The notes: generated by a model not told the origin, from the letters alone. A DNA stretch of 64,000 nt from Acetobacterium woodii DSM 1030 (GCF_000247605.1 NC_016894.1:620001-684000); one strand, 5' to 3'. Shown: positions 9,110 to 17,983, numbered from the stretch's first letter. Made by a program: numbers and translations.

Positions 9110-9155
9110 GAAGTCTGAATTTCAACGCAAACGTTGGTTCGACTTCTTTTTTTAT
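9110..9155 (+). terminator. leader terminator upstream of corrinoid gene 2 (possible attenuator)
   Basis: AGAAGTCTGAA pairs with TTCGACTTCT with one bulged base, and an inner CAACG/CGTTG stem sits in the loop. Seven or more T residues follow. It lies between the promoter at 9037 and the gene at 9201, the same arrangement as upstream of corrinoid gene 1 although the two sequences are unrelated. Confidence 0.7.
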
Positions 9156-9200
9156 TGATTAAAAACTAAAAAATTAAATGATGTTCAAAGGAGAAAAAAG

Positions 9201-9839
9201 ATGTCAAAAATCACTGAATTAGCCGCTATTGTTGAAGAGGGCAGAATCGACGACGTAATTGCCGCTGTTGATGCTGCTGTGGAAGAAGGAAATGCCCCAA
9301 TGGATATTTTAAATGCCGGGTTGATCGCCCCGATCAATATTCTGGGTGAAAAGTTCAGATTGGGCGAAGTGTATGTACCGGAATTATTGATTTCATCCAA
9401 GGCCATGAAAATGGGTGTTGATCAAATTAAACCATTGTTGGCAACCGGAGATGTCACCACTTTGGGAAAAGCAATCTTTTGTACCGTTGAAGGCGACATG
9501 CATGATATCGGCAAAAATCTCGTCGTATTGTTACTCGAAAGTGCCGGCTTTGAAGTCATCGACCTGGGCATGGATGTTGAACCGGATGATATTGTTGAAG
9601 CCGTTCAGGAAAATGACGATGTTCAAATTGTCGGGATGTCAGCGATGTTAACAACAACGATGTACGCGATGAAAGAAACAATTGAAGCATTAGAAGAAGC
9701 CGGTCTGCGTGATCGTGTCAAAGTTTTAATTGGCGGCGCACCGGTTAACCAGATGTTTGCTGATCAAATTGGCGCTGACGGTTACACTACCAATGCCCCA
9801 TCGGCTGTGGAATTATGTAAAAAATTAGTTGTTGCATAG
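9201..9839 (+). CDS. methyltransferase corrinoid protein (copy 2)
   Basis: A 212-residue corrinoid protein with the same architecture and DMHDIG cobalt-ligand motif as the copy at 3450. Only residues 9 and 210 differ. The DNA is also almost identical across the gene, including most third positions, while flanks diverge at once on both sides; this pattern suggests recent duplication or gene conversion. It leads a second unit with the MttB-type enzyme 33 bases downstream. Because the two corrinoid proteins are equivalent, methyltransferases from either operon can presumably use either one. Confidence 0.93.
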   Translation: MSKITELAAIVEEGRIDDVIAAVDAAVEEGNAPMDILNAGLIAPINILGEKFRLGEVYVPELLISSKAMKMGVDQIKPLLATGDVTTLGKAIFCTVEGDMHDIGKNLVVLLLESAGFEVIDLGMDVEPDDIVEAVQENDDVQIVGMSAMLTTTMYAMKETIEALEEAGLRDRVKVLIGGAPVNQMFADQIGADGYTTNAPSAVELCKKLVVA

Positions 9840-9872
9840 TTGCGATAACGGGAAAAGGGAAGGATAATAGAA

Positions 9873-11357
9873 ATGGATCGTTCAAATTATAATAATGTCT
9901 TAAAATGCGGGTCACCGCTACGCTTTTTAAATGAAGAGGAAATGAAAGAAATACATACCTCGACACTTGAAATATTACAAGAAGTTGGCAGTGTCATTCA
10001 GCATGAAGGTGCTCGCGAAATGCTTAAAAAGGCCGGTTGTACAGTGAAAGGGAAAACCGTATTCTTCCCTCATGGTCTGATTGAATGGGCGATTAAACAA
10101 GCGCCTTCACACATTCACGTTTATGACCGTGATGGTGATATAGCGATGGATCTGGGTGGTCGAAAAGCTTATTTTGGAACCGGTTCGGATTGCCCGACAC
10201 TGTTAGATGTTTATACCGGCGAACATCGTAATTTTACTTCAAAAGACATGGAAGATGGCGCTAAAATTATTGATGCATTACCACAAATGGATTTTTTAAT
10301 GTGTTGTGGTCTGATGTATGATTATCCAATTACTTCATACGAACATGAATATGCTGTTATGGTTCGTAATTCAACTAAACCGCAGGTAGTTACCGCAGCA
10401 GACCGGGAATCAATCAGCAATATTACCAAAATGGCTGTAGCGATTCGTGGAAGTATCGAAGAACTAGCGAGAAAACCACTGTTCCTGATGTACAACGAAC
10501 CAAACTCTCCTTTGATTCATACCTTCGAGGCAGTTGACAAATTGATTTATTGTTCAGAAAATCAAATCCCAACAAACTATTCGCCTTGTATGATGCCTGG
10601 AGCAACAGGTCCGATTACCAATGCTGGAGCATTAATTCAAGGAAATGCTGAATGTTTGGCAGGTTTGGTTATTCATCAGTTGGCTCATCCTGGTTCACCA
10701 ATCGTATTTGGTGGGGGGATGTACAATATGGATTTAAAATGTATGCAACCAACCTATTGCTCACCAGAAGCGATGGTGAATAATATTACCTTGGCGCAAT
10801 TGGCAAGAGAACTTTATGAACTGCCAACTTGGGGATTCACCGGATGTTCCGGCAGCAAACTCTTTGATGCTCAAGCGACCAACGAAGCAGCAGAATTTAT
10901 TTTCTCAATTGGTTATGCCGGAGTTAATCTAAATCATGATGTTGGTTATTTAAATTATGGTTTGACATTTTCCTATGAATTGTTAGTGTCCTGTAATGAA
11001 ACAATCAGTCAGATGCGTCGAATTTTTGATGGTGTTCAAATGGACAAAGATCATATGGCGATGGATGTTATCAAAGCAGTTGGTCCTAAAGGTCATTATT
11101 TAAGTGAACCACATACATTAAAATATAATAAAGAAATGTGGAAACCAGATCTGACAGATCGGGCCGATTATGAAGGATGGAAAAATGCTGGCGCAACATC
11201 TTACGAACAACGAGTAAAAGCACGAACCATTGATATTATTGAAAATTATGTCCCCAAAGCATTAACGCCAGAACAAGATGCCGCAATTGAAGCGATTCTT
11301 ACCGAAGTTGATGCCGCTGCTGAAGCATCAACAGAAAAGAAACACCATAAAAAATAA
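9873..11357 (+). CDS. MttB-family corrinoid methyltransferase (non-pyrrolysine), copy 2
   Basis: A 494-residue COG5598 methyltransferase without any in-frame TAG. It aligns along its length with the protein at 4119 (shared EWAIKQAPS, LPTWG, LNHDVGYLNYGLTFS-like blocks; more than half the residues look identical by eye). It ends in a charged tail (EKKHHKK). It presumably moves a methyl from a quaternary amine to corrinoid protein 2. SD GGAAGGA precedes the ATG. A terminator-like hairpin follows at 11427-11473, but the next gene starts 26 bases after it with no visible promoter, so some readthrough is likely. Confidence 0.9.
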   Translation: MDRSNYNNVLKCGSPLRFLNEEEMKEIHTSTLEILQEVGSVIQHEGAREMLKKAGCTVKGKTVFFPHGLIEWAIKQAPSHIHVYDRDGDIAMDLGGRKAYFGTGSDCPTLLDVYTGEHRNFTSKDMEDGAKIIDALPQMDFLMCCGLMYDYPITSYEHEYAVMVRNSTKPQVVTAADRESISNITKMAVAIRGSIEELARKPLFLMYNEPNSPLIHTFEAVDKLIYCSENQIPTNYSPCMMPGATGPITNAGALIQGNAECLAGLVIHQLAHPGSPIVFGGGMYNMDLKCMQPTYCSPEAMVNNITLAQLARELYELPTWGFTGCSGSKLFDAQATNEAAEFIFSIGYAGVNLNHDVGYLNYGLTFSYELLVSCNETISQMRRIFDGVQMDKDHMAMDVIKAVGPKGHYLSEPHTLKYNKEMWKPDLTDRADYEGWKNAGATSYEQRVKARTIDIIENYVPKALTPEQDAAIEAILTEVDAAAEASTEKKHHKK

Positions 11358-11426
11358 TAAGCTTTGTCAAAAGATCGATAAAACTGATAATTGAACATAA
11401 ATTTATAATACTGAATAAAAATAAAA

Positions 11427-11473
11427 AAACCGGTACAACGACGTGCCTCAACACAGTTGCCGGTTTTTTTTGC
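11427..11473 (+). terminator. terminator between methyltransferase and hydantoinase-family genes
   Basis: AAACCGG-TA-CAAC pairs with GTTGCCGGTTT with a two-base bulge. An inner GTG/CAC stem closes a CCTCAA loop, and eight T residues follow. The next open reading frame begins only 26 bases later, so the element probably reduces downstream expression and does not abolish it. Confidence 0.7.
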
Positions 11474-11498
11474 GCAGATTTGAGAAAAGGACAGGCAG

Positions 11499-13502
11499 AT
11501 GAAAATAGGAATTGGAATTGATACCGGTGGAACTTGCACCGATGTTGTCGCATACGATTTTGAAAAAGAACAGATCATTGCTTATGGAAAGACCTTAACG
11601 ACTAAAGAGGACTTGTCAATCGGGATCGGAAAAGCGCTTGATAAACTACCCCGCGAATGCGTGGAACAGGCCGAAGTGATTGCGCTATCGACAACCCTGG
11701 CAACCAATGCCTGCGTTGAAAATAAAGGCGGGCGGGCAAAGCTGGTTTTATTTGGAATTGAGAAAGAAACCATTGCTAAAGTTGGCGGTAATTATGGTTT
11801 AACTATGGATGACAGTTTGCATTTTATTAACAGTAAAACAAAACCAACCGGGAAGGTTGTTGAGGCACCGGATTGGATTGGTTTTGAAGAAAATTTAAAA
11901 GACCATTTTGAATCATGTGATGCGGTTGGGATTGTTGAAATGTATGCCAAAAAAACGGGAGCTCAATTTGAGAAAAAGGCGCATTCAATGATCGATGAAC
12001 AACTGGGCATTCCATCGGTTTGTGGTTATGAGCTTTTTTCGGAAAATAACATTGTTAAACGGGGCGCCAGTGCGTTACTTAATGCCCGTTTAATTCCGGT
12101 AATCGAGGAATTTTTAAGATCGGTAGAAAAAGCGCTGGCAGAACGGCAAATAAAAGCGCCTTTTGTAATTGTTCGTAGTGATGGTAGTTTGATGACTGAG
12201 CAGTTTACCGCTACCCGACCCGTTGAAACCTTATTATGCGGCCCGGTCGCCAGCGTAATGGGGGCGGTCAAGCTTTCCCGCGAAGAAAACGCCATAATCG
12301 TTGATATGGGAGGGACCACCACCGATATTGCATTTGTCAAAGCAGGCGTTCCGCAACGCGTAAAAACAGGGGTACGGATTGGCAAATGGGATACCTTTGT
12401 CAAAGGACTTTTTGTTGATACTTTTGCTTTGGGCGGCGATAGCGGAGTGGTGATCGATGATGGGAAATTAGTTCTGGAAAATGAAAAGGTCATGCCATTA
12501 TGTATTGCCGCAAGAAAATATCCGGATCTGGTTAAATATCTCAAAAAAGAAGATGAAAGCCGAACCTTATATCGGAATCAGCAAAAAGAAATCTATCTGG
12601 GTTTAAAAAATATTGATGATCGCTTAGGCTATTCAGCACAAGAAAAAGAAATTTCCAGAAATCTCTATCACCATCCGACCAGCCTTGAGGTGCTGGGCAA
12701 GAAAATGAATACAATTGTTCTTAATTCTCAAATTGAGCGGATGATTCGAGAAGGAATTTTGATTCGTTGTGGAATAACGCCAACTGACGCGATGCATATC
12801 AAAGGTGATTTTAATCAATATAATCGTGAGGCTTCACAATACGGTATTAACATTATGGCGCGATCATTGGCGATTCAACCGGATGTATTATGTGAAAAAA
12901 TTTATGATGAAGTCAAACGAAAACTTTATTTTAATCTGGTTCGGATTATGATTGAAGATGCTTTCCCGACGATTAGAGAAACTGGACTGGGAGAGCAATT
13001 GGAGTGTATTATCAATGATAATTTCAGGCGGGCTCAAAATGGGGTTGATAGTATTGAATTTTTTGGCTGTCAATTAGCAACTCCGGCAGCCTTAATCGGA
13101 GTCGGTGCACCAACCCATATTTTTCTAAAAGATGTGGCCAGAATGCTGGGAACCGAGGCACATTCCTCGGAATATTCGAAGGTGGCAAATGCTTTGGGCG
13201 CCGTCATTGGAAAGGTTAATGCTGTTATTACGATTGATGTTTCCTATAATCAGGAAATGGATGATTATATTGTTTATGGCGGCGGTGAACGGTTGTCTTT
13301 TAAAGATCTGGAAAAAGCAAAACAGGTGGCCGCAAATTTGGCCGAAGAAAAAGTCCAAATAGAAGCGATTAATCGTGGGGCTGATGATAATTTAACCATT
13401 AGTTGTAACGGTCAAGAAACAATCGTTGATACAGAATTTGGCCCTTTATATATGGGGTATAAAGTAGTGGCAACAGCCAGTGGAAATTTAAAATTAAGAT
13501 AA
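11499..13502 (+). CDS. hydantoinase/oxoprolinase-family protein
   Basis: A 667-residue protein with an N-terminal phosphate-binding loop IGIDTGGTCTDVV (residues 4-16) and a second actin-like loop IIVDMGGTTTDIAFV near residue 265, as in HyuA/5-oxoprolinase-type ATPases. Characterised members hydrolyse cyclic amides with ATP. In acetogen and methanogen methyltransferase islands such genes recur with unproven function, possibly ATP-dependent activation of a corrinoid protein or of a substrate ring. It is followed five bases later by the UroD-family gene, so they are cotranslated. SD AAAGGA precedes the ATG. The family is clear; the role here is unknown. Confidence 0.82.
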   Translation: MKIGIGIDTGGTCTDVVAYDFEKEQIIAYGKTLTTKEDLSIGIGKALDKLPRECVEQAEVIALSTTLATNACVENKGGRAKLVLFGIEKETIAKVGGNYGLTMDDSLHFINSKTKPTGKVVEAPDWIGFEENLKDHFESCDAVGIVEMYAKKTGAQFEKKAHSMIDEQLGIPSVCGYELFSENNIVKRGASALLNARLIPVIEEFLRSVEKALAERQIKAPFVIVRSDGSLMTEQFTATRPVETLLCGPVASVMGAVKLSREENAIIVDMGGTTTDIAFVKAGVPQRVKTGVRIGKWDTFVKGLFVDTFALGGDSGVVIDDGKLVLENEKVMPLCIAARKYPDLVKYLKKEDESRTLYRNQQKEIYLGLKNIDDRLGYSAQEKEISRNLYHHPTSLEVLGKKMNTIVLNSQIERMIREGILIRCGITPTDAMHIKGDFNQYNREASQYGINIMARSLAIQPDVLCEKIYDEVKRKLYFNLVRIMIEDAFPTIRETGLGEQLECIINDNFRRAQNGVDSIEFFGCQLATPAALIGVGAPTHIFLKDVARMLGTEAHSSEYSKVANALGAVIGKVNAVITIDVSYNQEMDDYIVYGGGERLSFKDLEKAKQVAANLAEEKVQIEAINRGADDNLTISCNGQETIVDTEFGPLYMGYKVVATASGNLKLR

Positions 13503-13518
13503 ACTAGTGGAGGATACA

Positions 13519-14868
13519 ATGGGAAAAGAAGTAGTTTTAAAAACACTTAGACATGAACAAGTGGATGAGGTGGCTTGGGTTCCGTTTTCGGGAGCGCATG
13601 CAGCGTTTATTAAAGGGTATACCGCGACCGAAATATTGACCGATGGTGATAAATTATTTGATGCTTTAATGGAAGTACATAAGCTGTATACTCCTGATGG
13701 GATGCCGATTATGTTTGATCTTCAAATTGAAGCAGAAATCTTGGGATGTAAATTAATGTGGGCCGATGAAAATCCGCCTTCAGTTGTCAAACACCCTTTG
13801 CGTAAGGAAAAAACAATTCCCTGCAAATGCAAAATTCCGAAAAAAACTGATGGCCGGATTCCAATGGTCTTAGAAGTAATGGAACGGGTTAAAAAAGAAA
13901 TTGGTGATGATACTGCTTTATATGGTTTGCTTTGCGGGCCGGCGACATTAGCATCGCATTTACGGGGAACCGATTTCTTTATGGATATTATTTCAGATCC
14001 TGCTTATGCAGAAGAACTTGTTGATTTTTGTGCGGAGGTAAATATTGCCTTAGCCAAATATTACGTTGAAGCCGGAATGGATGTAATTGCCGTGGTCGAT
14101 CCGATCATTAGTCAAATTTCTCCGAAAGCCATTGAAACGCATTTTCTGGCATCGTTCCAGGCAATCTTTGACGAAATTCGCAATCTCGGGGTTTTAAGTT
14201 GTTTGTTTGTATGCGGTGATGCAACCAATCAAATGGATGTAATGGCGCGTTCACGAGCCGATGGGATTTCGATTGATGAAAATGTCAATATCGTTGAAGC
14301 TAAAAAAATAACCGATCAATATAATGTTACGATCTGCGGAAACATTCCGTTAACAACGGTAATGTTGTTTGGTAGCCAATTGGATAACATGAAATACGTT
14401 GTTGATATGATGGATACCATCGACCATCATAATCTGGTTATCAGTCCTGGTTGCGATATGCCCTTTAGAATTCCGGTCGATAATACCATTGCCTGTGTCC
14501 AGGCGATTAAACATACCGATGAGTCGCGCGAAATGGTGAAAAATCATGAAGCAGCGGGAACGTTAATGGATATTGATTTACCGGATTATGACGCCTTGAC
14601 AAAACCCTTTGTGGAATTATTTACCTTGGATGCGGATACTTGTGCGGCCTGTACTTATATGGTTAATGCGGTTAAAGATGTTAAGGAAATCATGGGCGAT
14701 GATTTTGATATGGCAGAATACAAATACAATCGCAAAGAAGATATTGCCAGAACCCAAAAAATGGGGGTTGAACATTTACCTTCTATTTATATCAACGGAA
14801 AAGTGCGATGGTCTTCGATTATTCCGCCACGGGAAGAATTGATTAATGCAATTAAAGAATTAATGTAG
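13519..14868 (+). CDS. UroD/MtaA-type methyltransferase fused to a thioredoxin-like domain
   Basis: A 449-residue protein. Residues 1-360 are a uroporphyrinogen-decarboxylase-type TIM barrel of the MtaA/MtbA/CmuA branch, which transfers methyl from a corrinoid protein to a thiol or pterin. The conserved LLCGPATLASHLRG, His/Cys positions (CGD near 240, PGCDMP near 317) and CGNIP segment are visible. Residues about 370-449 add a thioredoxin-like tail with a CAAC motif (375-378), EHLPSIYINGK (a cis-proline loop) and a closing helix. The ATG at 13519 follows TGGAGGA. It probably performs the second methyl transfer, perhaps to tetrahydrofolate, and the tail may guard the zinc or cobalt redox state. 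Both points are inferred. Confidence 0.8.
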   Translation: MGKEVVLKTLRHEQVDEVAWVPFSGAHAAFIKGYTATEILTDGDKLFDALMEVHKLYTPDGMPIMFDLQIEAEILGCKLMWADENPPSVVKHPLRKEKTIPCKCKIPKKTDGRIPMVLEVMERVKKEIGDDTALYGLLCGPATLASHLRGTDFFMDIISDPAYAEELVDFCAEVNIALAKYYVEAGMDVIAVVDPIISQISPKAIETHFLASFQAIFDEIRNLGVLSCLFVCGDATNQMDVMARSRADGISIDENVNIVEAKKITDQYNVTICGNIPLTTVMLFGSQLDNMKYVVDMMDTIDHHNLVISPGCDMPFRIPVDNTIACVQAIKHTDESREMVKNHEAAGTLMDIDLPDYDALTKPFVELFTLDADTCAACTYMVNAVKDVKEIMGDDFDMAEYKYNRKEDIARTQKMGVEHLPSIYINGKVRWSSIIPPREELINAIKELM

Positions 14869-14933
14869 TTTAATCACGGTATAACAAATGGTTACAACAA
14901 ACAGACCATTATTTTAAATTGATAACAATACTT

Positions 14934-14972
14934 AAGAACCTTTTTTGAATAATAAACAAAAACGGTTCTTTT
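14934..14972 (+). terminator. hairpin before the corrinoid activator gene
   Basis: AAGAACC plus a T-run pairs with an A-run plus GGTTCTT (one bulged base), followed by TTTT. It stands in the 127-base gap between the UroD-family gene and the activator. It also covers the alternative TTG start at 14945, which argues that translation begins later, at 14996. Confidence 0.45.
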
Positions 14973-14995
14973 GTTCAAATACAGGAGAAAATGTG

Positions 14996-16813
14996 ATGAA
15001 AATACTATTCCAACCGGGCGAAAAATTGATCGAAGTCACTTCCAATAGTACCTTGCTTGAAGCTGCATCAAAAGCTGGGATGTTGATTGATGGGAGTTGC
15101 AATGGTGCTGGAACCTGTGGAAAATGCAAGGTACGAATGATTGCGGGAAAACCCGATGAACTGACTGCGGCCGAGAAAAAAATATTAACCGTTGAAGAAG
15201 TAGAAGCTGGTTTTCGCCTGGCTTGCAAAACGATGGTAAAAAATGATATGGTTGTGGAAGTGCCTTTGATGCATGGTGGCAGCAATCGAAAAAAAGAAAT
15301 GAATCAATTGCCAGCAGGATTTAAGTTGGACATTCGACTTTCCAAACGTCATGTAAAAGTGAAACGGGCTTCCATGAAATATCAGAAAAACGACTTAAAA
15401 CGGCTTGAAGACGCGCTGGAAATTAAAGAATTAACCATTGATTCACAGATCTTATCGCAATTACACCCGACGTTACAAGAACATAAAGGTGAAGTAACGG
15501 CGGTGTTAAGAAATGATCAGTTAATTGCTTTGGAGGTCGGTGATACCGAACTGGACCATTATGGATTAGCCTTTGATATCGGGACAACGACAGTCGTGGG
15601 AATGTTATGGAATCTTAATAATGGGGAGCTGGTCGATGTTGAAGCAAGAACCAATCCGCAAAGCAATTTCGGGGCGGATGTTATTTCGCGCATTCAGTTT
15701 ACTAAAGAAGGTGAAGAAAATCTTGAGTTTATGCAAAAAAAAATTGTGCAATGTTTTAATGAGATGATTCAAACCTTTGCCATTAAAAATGGGTTTAAAC
15801 CGGAACATATCTATGATCTAACCGTTGTTGGGAATACGACCATGAGCCATCTATTTGAAGGGGTCGATCCGGAATCATTGGCCCGGACACCATTTGCCCC
15901 GGTTTTTTGTCAGGGAGTGAATGGCACCGCCAGGGAATTAGGATTGGACGTAAACCCCTTGGCCAATGTTTATACCCTGCCAAATATTGCCGGGCATGTC
16001 GGATCGGATATTGTAGCGGGGATATTGGCAACGGATATTAATCAGTTAAAAGGGATCACCCTGGCCATTGATATTGGAACAAATGGGGAAGTTACCTTTG
16101 CCCATGATGGGAAAATATCCGTATGTTCAACGGCAGCCGGTCCGGCCTTTGAAGGGGCCAGCATTCACCATGGCATGCGTGCCGCTAAAGGCGCTATTGA
16201 AAAAGTAAAAATAAAAAATGGTCAGATTGCTCTGGAAATAATTGACGGGGGCGAACCCATAGGAATTTGCGGATCAGGTCTTATTGATGCCGTGGCAGCA
16301 TTGTTGGAAGCCGGGTTAATCACTAAAAACGGCCGGATGATTACCAAAGAAGAAGCAATTGAAGCTGGGGTGAAAAAAGAATTGGCCGATTGTCTGATTA
16401 AGTCGGACATGGGGATGGCCTTTATTTTGTATCAGGATAATGCCCGGGCGATTCTGATTAACCAAAGTGACATTCGGGAAGTGCAGTTAGCTAAAGCTGC
16501 TATGCTGGCCGGGATGTGTACGTTGGTTAAACATAACGGATTCAAGTTGGAAGACGTTGATCGCGTCCTGATTGCCGGAGCGTTTGGTAATTATATTGAT
16601 AAAAAAAGTGCGGTCAGAATTGGGTTGCTACCGGATATCGGAATTGATAAAATATTTAGTGTTGGTAATGCCGCTGGTTCGGGAGCAAGCATGGCCTTAT
16701 TATCTGAAAAATTACGGGTTGAAGCGGAGAGTTTAGCCAGCTCGGCAACACATATTGAGTTGTCGATGAATCCCGATTTTCAGGATGAATATATGATGGC
16801 GATGCGTTTTTAA
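14996..16813 (+). CDS. ATP-dependent corrinoid activation protein (RACo/RamA-like, 2Fe-2S)
   Basis: A 605-residue protein. Residues 1-90 form a plant-type 2Fe-2S ferredoxin domain with Cys35, Cys41, Cys44 and Cys77. The remainder is a linker plus the ASKHA-type ATPase region (DUF4445), with LAFDIGTTTVVGML near residue 185 and IDIGTNGE near residue 357. Proteins of this type use ATP to drive one-electron reduction of inactive Co(II) corrinoid proteins to Co(I). They are needed because the super-reduced cobalt occasionally oxidises. I chose the ATG at 14996, behind AGGAG, over a TTG at 14945. It should serve both corrinoid proteins of this island. Confidence 0.88.
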   Translation: MKILFQPGEKLIEVTSNSTLLEAASKAGMLIDGSCNGAGTCGKCKVRMIAGKPDELTAAEKKILTVEEVEAGFRLACKTMVKNDMVVEVPLMHGGSNRKKEMNQLPAGFKLDIRLSKRHVKVKRASMKYQKNDLKRLEDALEIKELTIDSQILSQLHPTLQEHKGEVTAVLRNDQLIALEVGDTELDHYGLAFDIGTTTVVGMLWNLNNGELVDVEARTNPQSNFGADVISRIQFTKEGEENLEFMQKKIVQCFNEMIQTFAIKNGFKPEHIYDLTVVGNTTMSHLFEGVDPESLARTPFAPVFCQGVNGTARELGLDVNPLANVYTLPNIAGHVGSDIVAGILATDINQLKGITLAIDIGTNGEVTFAHDGKISVCSTAAGPAFEGASIHHGMRAAKGAIEKVKIKNGQIALEIIDGGEPIGICGSGLIDAVAALLEAGLITKNGRMITKEEAIEAGVKKELADCLIKSDMGMAFILYQDNARAILINQSDIREVQLAKAAMLAGMCTLVKHNGFKLEDVDRVLIAGAFGNYIDKKSAVRIGLLPDIGIDKIFSVGNAAGSGASMALLSEKLRVEAESLASSATHIELSMNPDFQDEYMMAMRF

Positions 16814-16831
16814 GAAAAAAAGGAGAAATCA

Positions 16832-17323
16832 ATGAGTGAGAATGCACAAAAAGTTTTTGACGTTTTGGATCAATTGGAGATAGAGTATCGGGTAATTAAT
16901 CATCCGCCGGTTTATACGTGTGAAGAGCTTGAACAATATATTGAAGGCGTTGAAGGTGCCCATTGTAAAAATTTATTGCTGCGCAATAAAAAAGGGAATC
17001 GTCACTTTCTGGTTATTTTGGAAGAATCAAAACAAATGGATATTAAAAATTTTGGTAAAAGCATTGGTGTCAGTAATCTGAGTTTTGCTTCGGAAGAACG
17101 GTTGCAGAAATATTTAGGCGTTTCAAGCGGAGCGGTTTCGGTGTTCGGGGTGATTAATAATGATGACCATGATGTTGAGGTTTTTATTGATCAAGCGATG
17201 ATGCGCCAAAAGATGATTAACTGCCATCCCAATGACAATACCGCAACGGTGAATTTTGAGACCGCAGGATTGAAAAAATTTTTAGACCAATGTGGCAATC
17301 CAGTCAGTTTTGTGACGATATAA
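16832..17323 (+). CDS. YbaK/ProX-type aminoacyl-tRNA deacylase
   Basis: A 163-residue single-domain protein of the prolyl-tRNA-synthetase-associated (ProX/PrdX/YbaK) family. It has the typical opening YRVINHPPVYTCEEL, the NLLLRNKKG strand pair and SGAVSVFGVIN. These enzymes hydrolyse misacylated tRNA in trans, classically Ala-tRNA-Pro. It starts 18 bases after the corrinoid activator and is followed by two more cofactor-type genes, so it is embedded in the methyltransferase operon. Its presence could relate to proline or N-methylproline metabolism, or be accidental. SD AAAGGAG precedes the ATG. Confidence 0.85.
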   Translation: MSENAQKVFDVLDQLEIEYRVINHPPVYTCEELEQYIEGVEGAHCKNLLLRNKKGNRHFLVILEESKQMDIKNFGKSIGVSNLSFASEERLQKYLGVSSGAVSVFGVINNDDHDVEVFIDQAMMRQKMINCHPNDNTATVNFETAGLKKFLDQCGNPVSFVTI

Positions 17324-17327
17324 AGCG

Positions 17328-17972
17328 ATGAAAGCATGTTATGATTTTGAAATCGGCATTGACCAGCAAAAAATATTTGAACGTCTGAATCTGATCGCAG
17401 GGTCATCACATTATCAATATTTTTTAGATGCTTATGAGGAACTTTTGAAAGAATTCGAGAGCTTGGTCAAACCGGAAGGTTATTATCAATTAAAAATTAA
17501 CGGTTTAGGAAAGGCTTTTCATACCGATTTTGAATTGCCGACCCATGCGGTGTTTTGCCTCATTACCTTAGGTGAAGCAGTCAGCCGTAGAAGCACCGAA
17601 ATGTTTCGGGAAAATGATTCGTTTAAGGGGTTGCTTTTGGATGCGATGGCCAATCAACTTTTGTTTGATTTAAGTGAAAAATTCTACCAGCAAATCCGCG
17701 AAGATATTTATCAAAATAGTGGTTTTGGTTTAACGAGACGTTATTCTCCGGGTGACGAAGGGATTTGTTTATCTTATCAGAAGGACATTCTCGACCATTT
17801 AAGTGAAACTTTAAAACAAAAAATAGCGGTAACCAAAAGATATATGTACAAACCGTCCAAAACGCTGGGGTATGTTTATGGTGCCGATCAAAGTTTTGAT
17901 TGTCGTTTGAAAGACCACGATTGCAGCCGGTGTCAGCAGCTTAGCTGTAGTTTTCGAAAAAGAACCAATTAA
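17328..17972 (+). CDS. MetH-activation-domain-like protein with C-terminal Cys cluster (second copy)
   Basis: A 214-residue protein whose segment LTRRYSPGDEG near residue 140 and following YMYKPSKTLGYVYG match the B12-dependent methionine synthase activation domain. The C-terminus has CX6CX2CX4C (CRLKDHDCSRCQQLSC), a probable metal or Fe-S site, as in the related protein at 1117 but with different spacing. It starts four bases after the preceding stop codon without a good ribosome binding site, so translation is probably coupled. A role in corrinoid handling or reactivation is inferred from domain and neighbours. Confidence 0.72.
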   Translation: MKACYDFEIGIDQQKIFERLNLIAGSSHYQYFLDAYEELLKEFESLVKPEGYYQLKINGLGKAFHTDFELPTHAVFCLITLGEAVSRRSTEMFRENDSFKGLLLDAMANQLLFDLSEKFYQQIREDIYQNSGFGLTRRYSPGDEGICLSYQKDILDHLSETLKQKIAVTKRYMYKPSKTLGYVYGADQSFDCRLKDHDCSRCQQLSCSFRKRTN

Positions 17973-17983
17973 GAGGTGGAAAA

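Noticed and set aside
4119-11357. Pyrrolysine-coding UAG in the MttB-family genes
   Set aside because: All three reading frames run to full family length without any internal TAG, so these are non-pyrrolysine members.
14945-14995. TTG start giving a longer corrinoid activator
   Set aside because: The TTG lies in a terminator-like hairpin without a ribosome binding site; the ATG at 14996 has AGGAG and starts the ferredoxin domain correctly.
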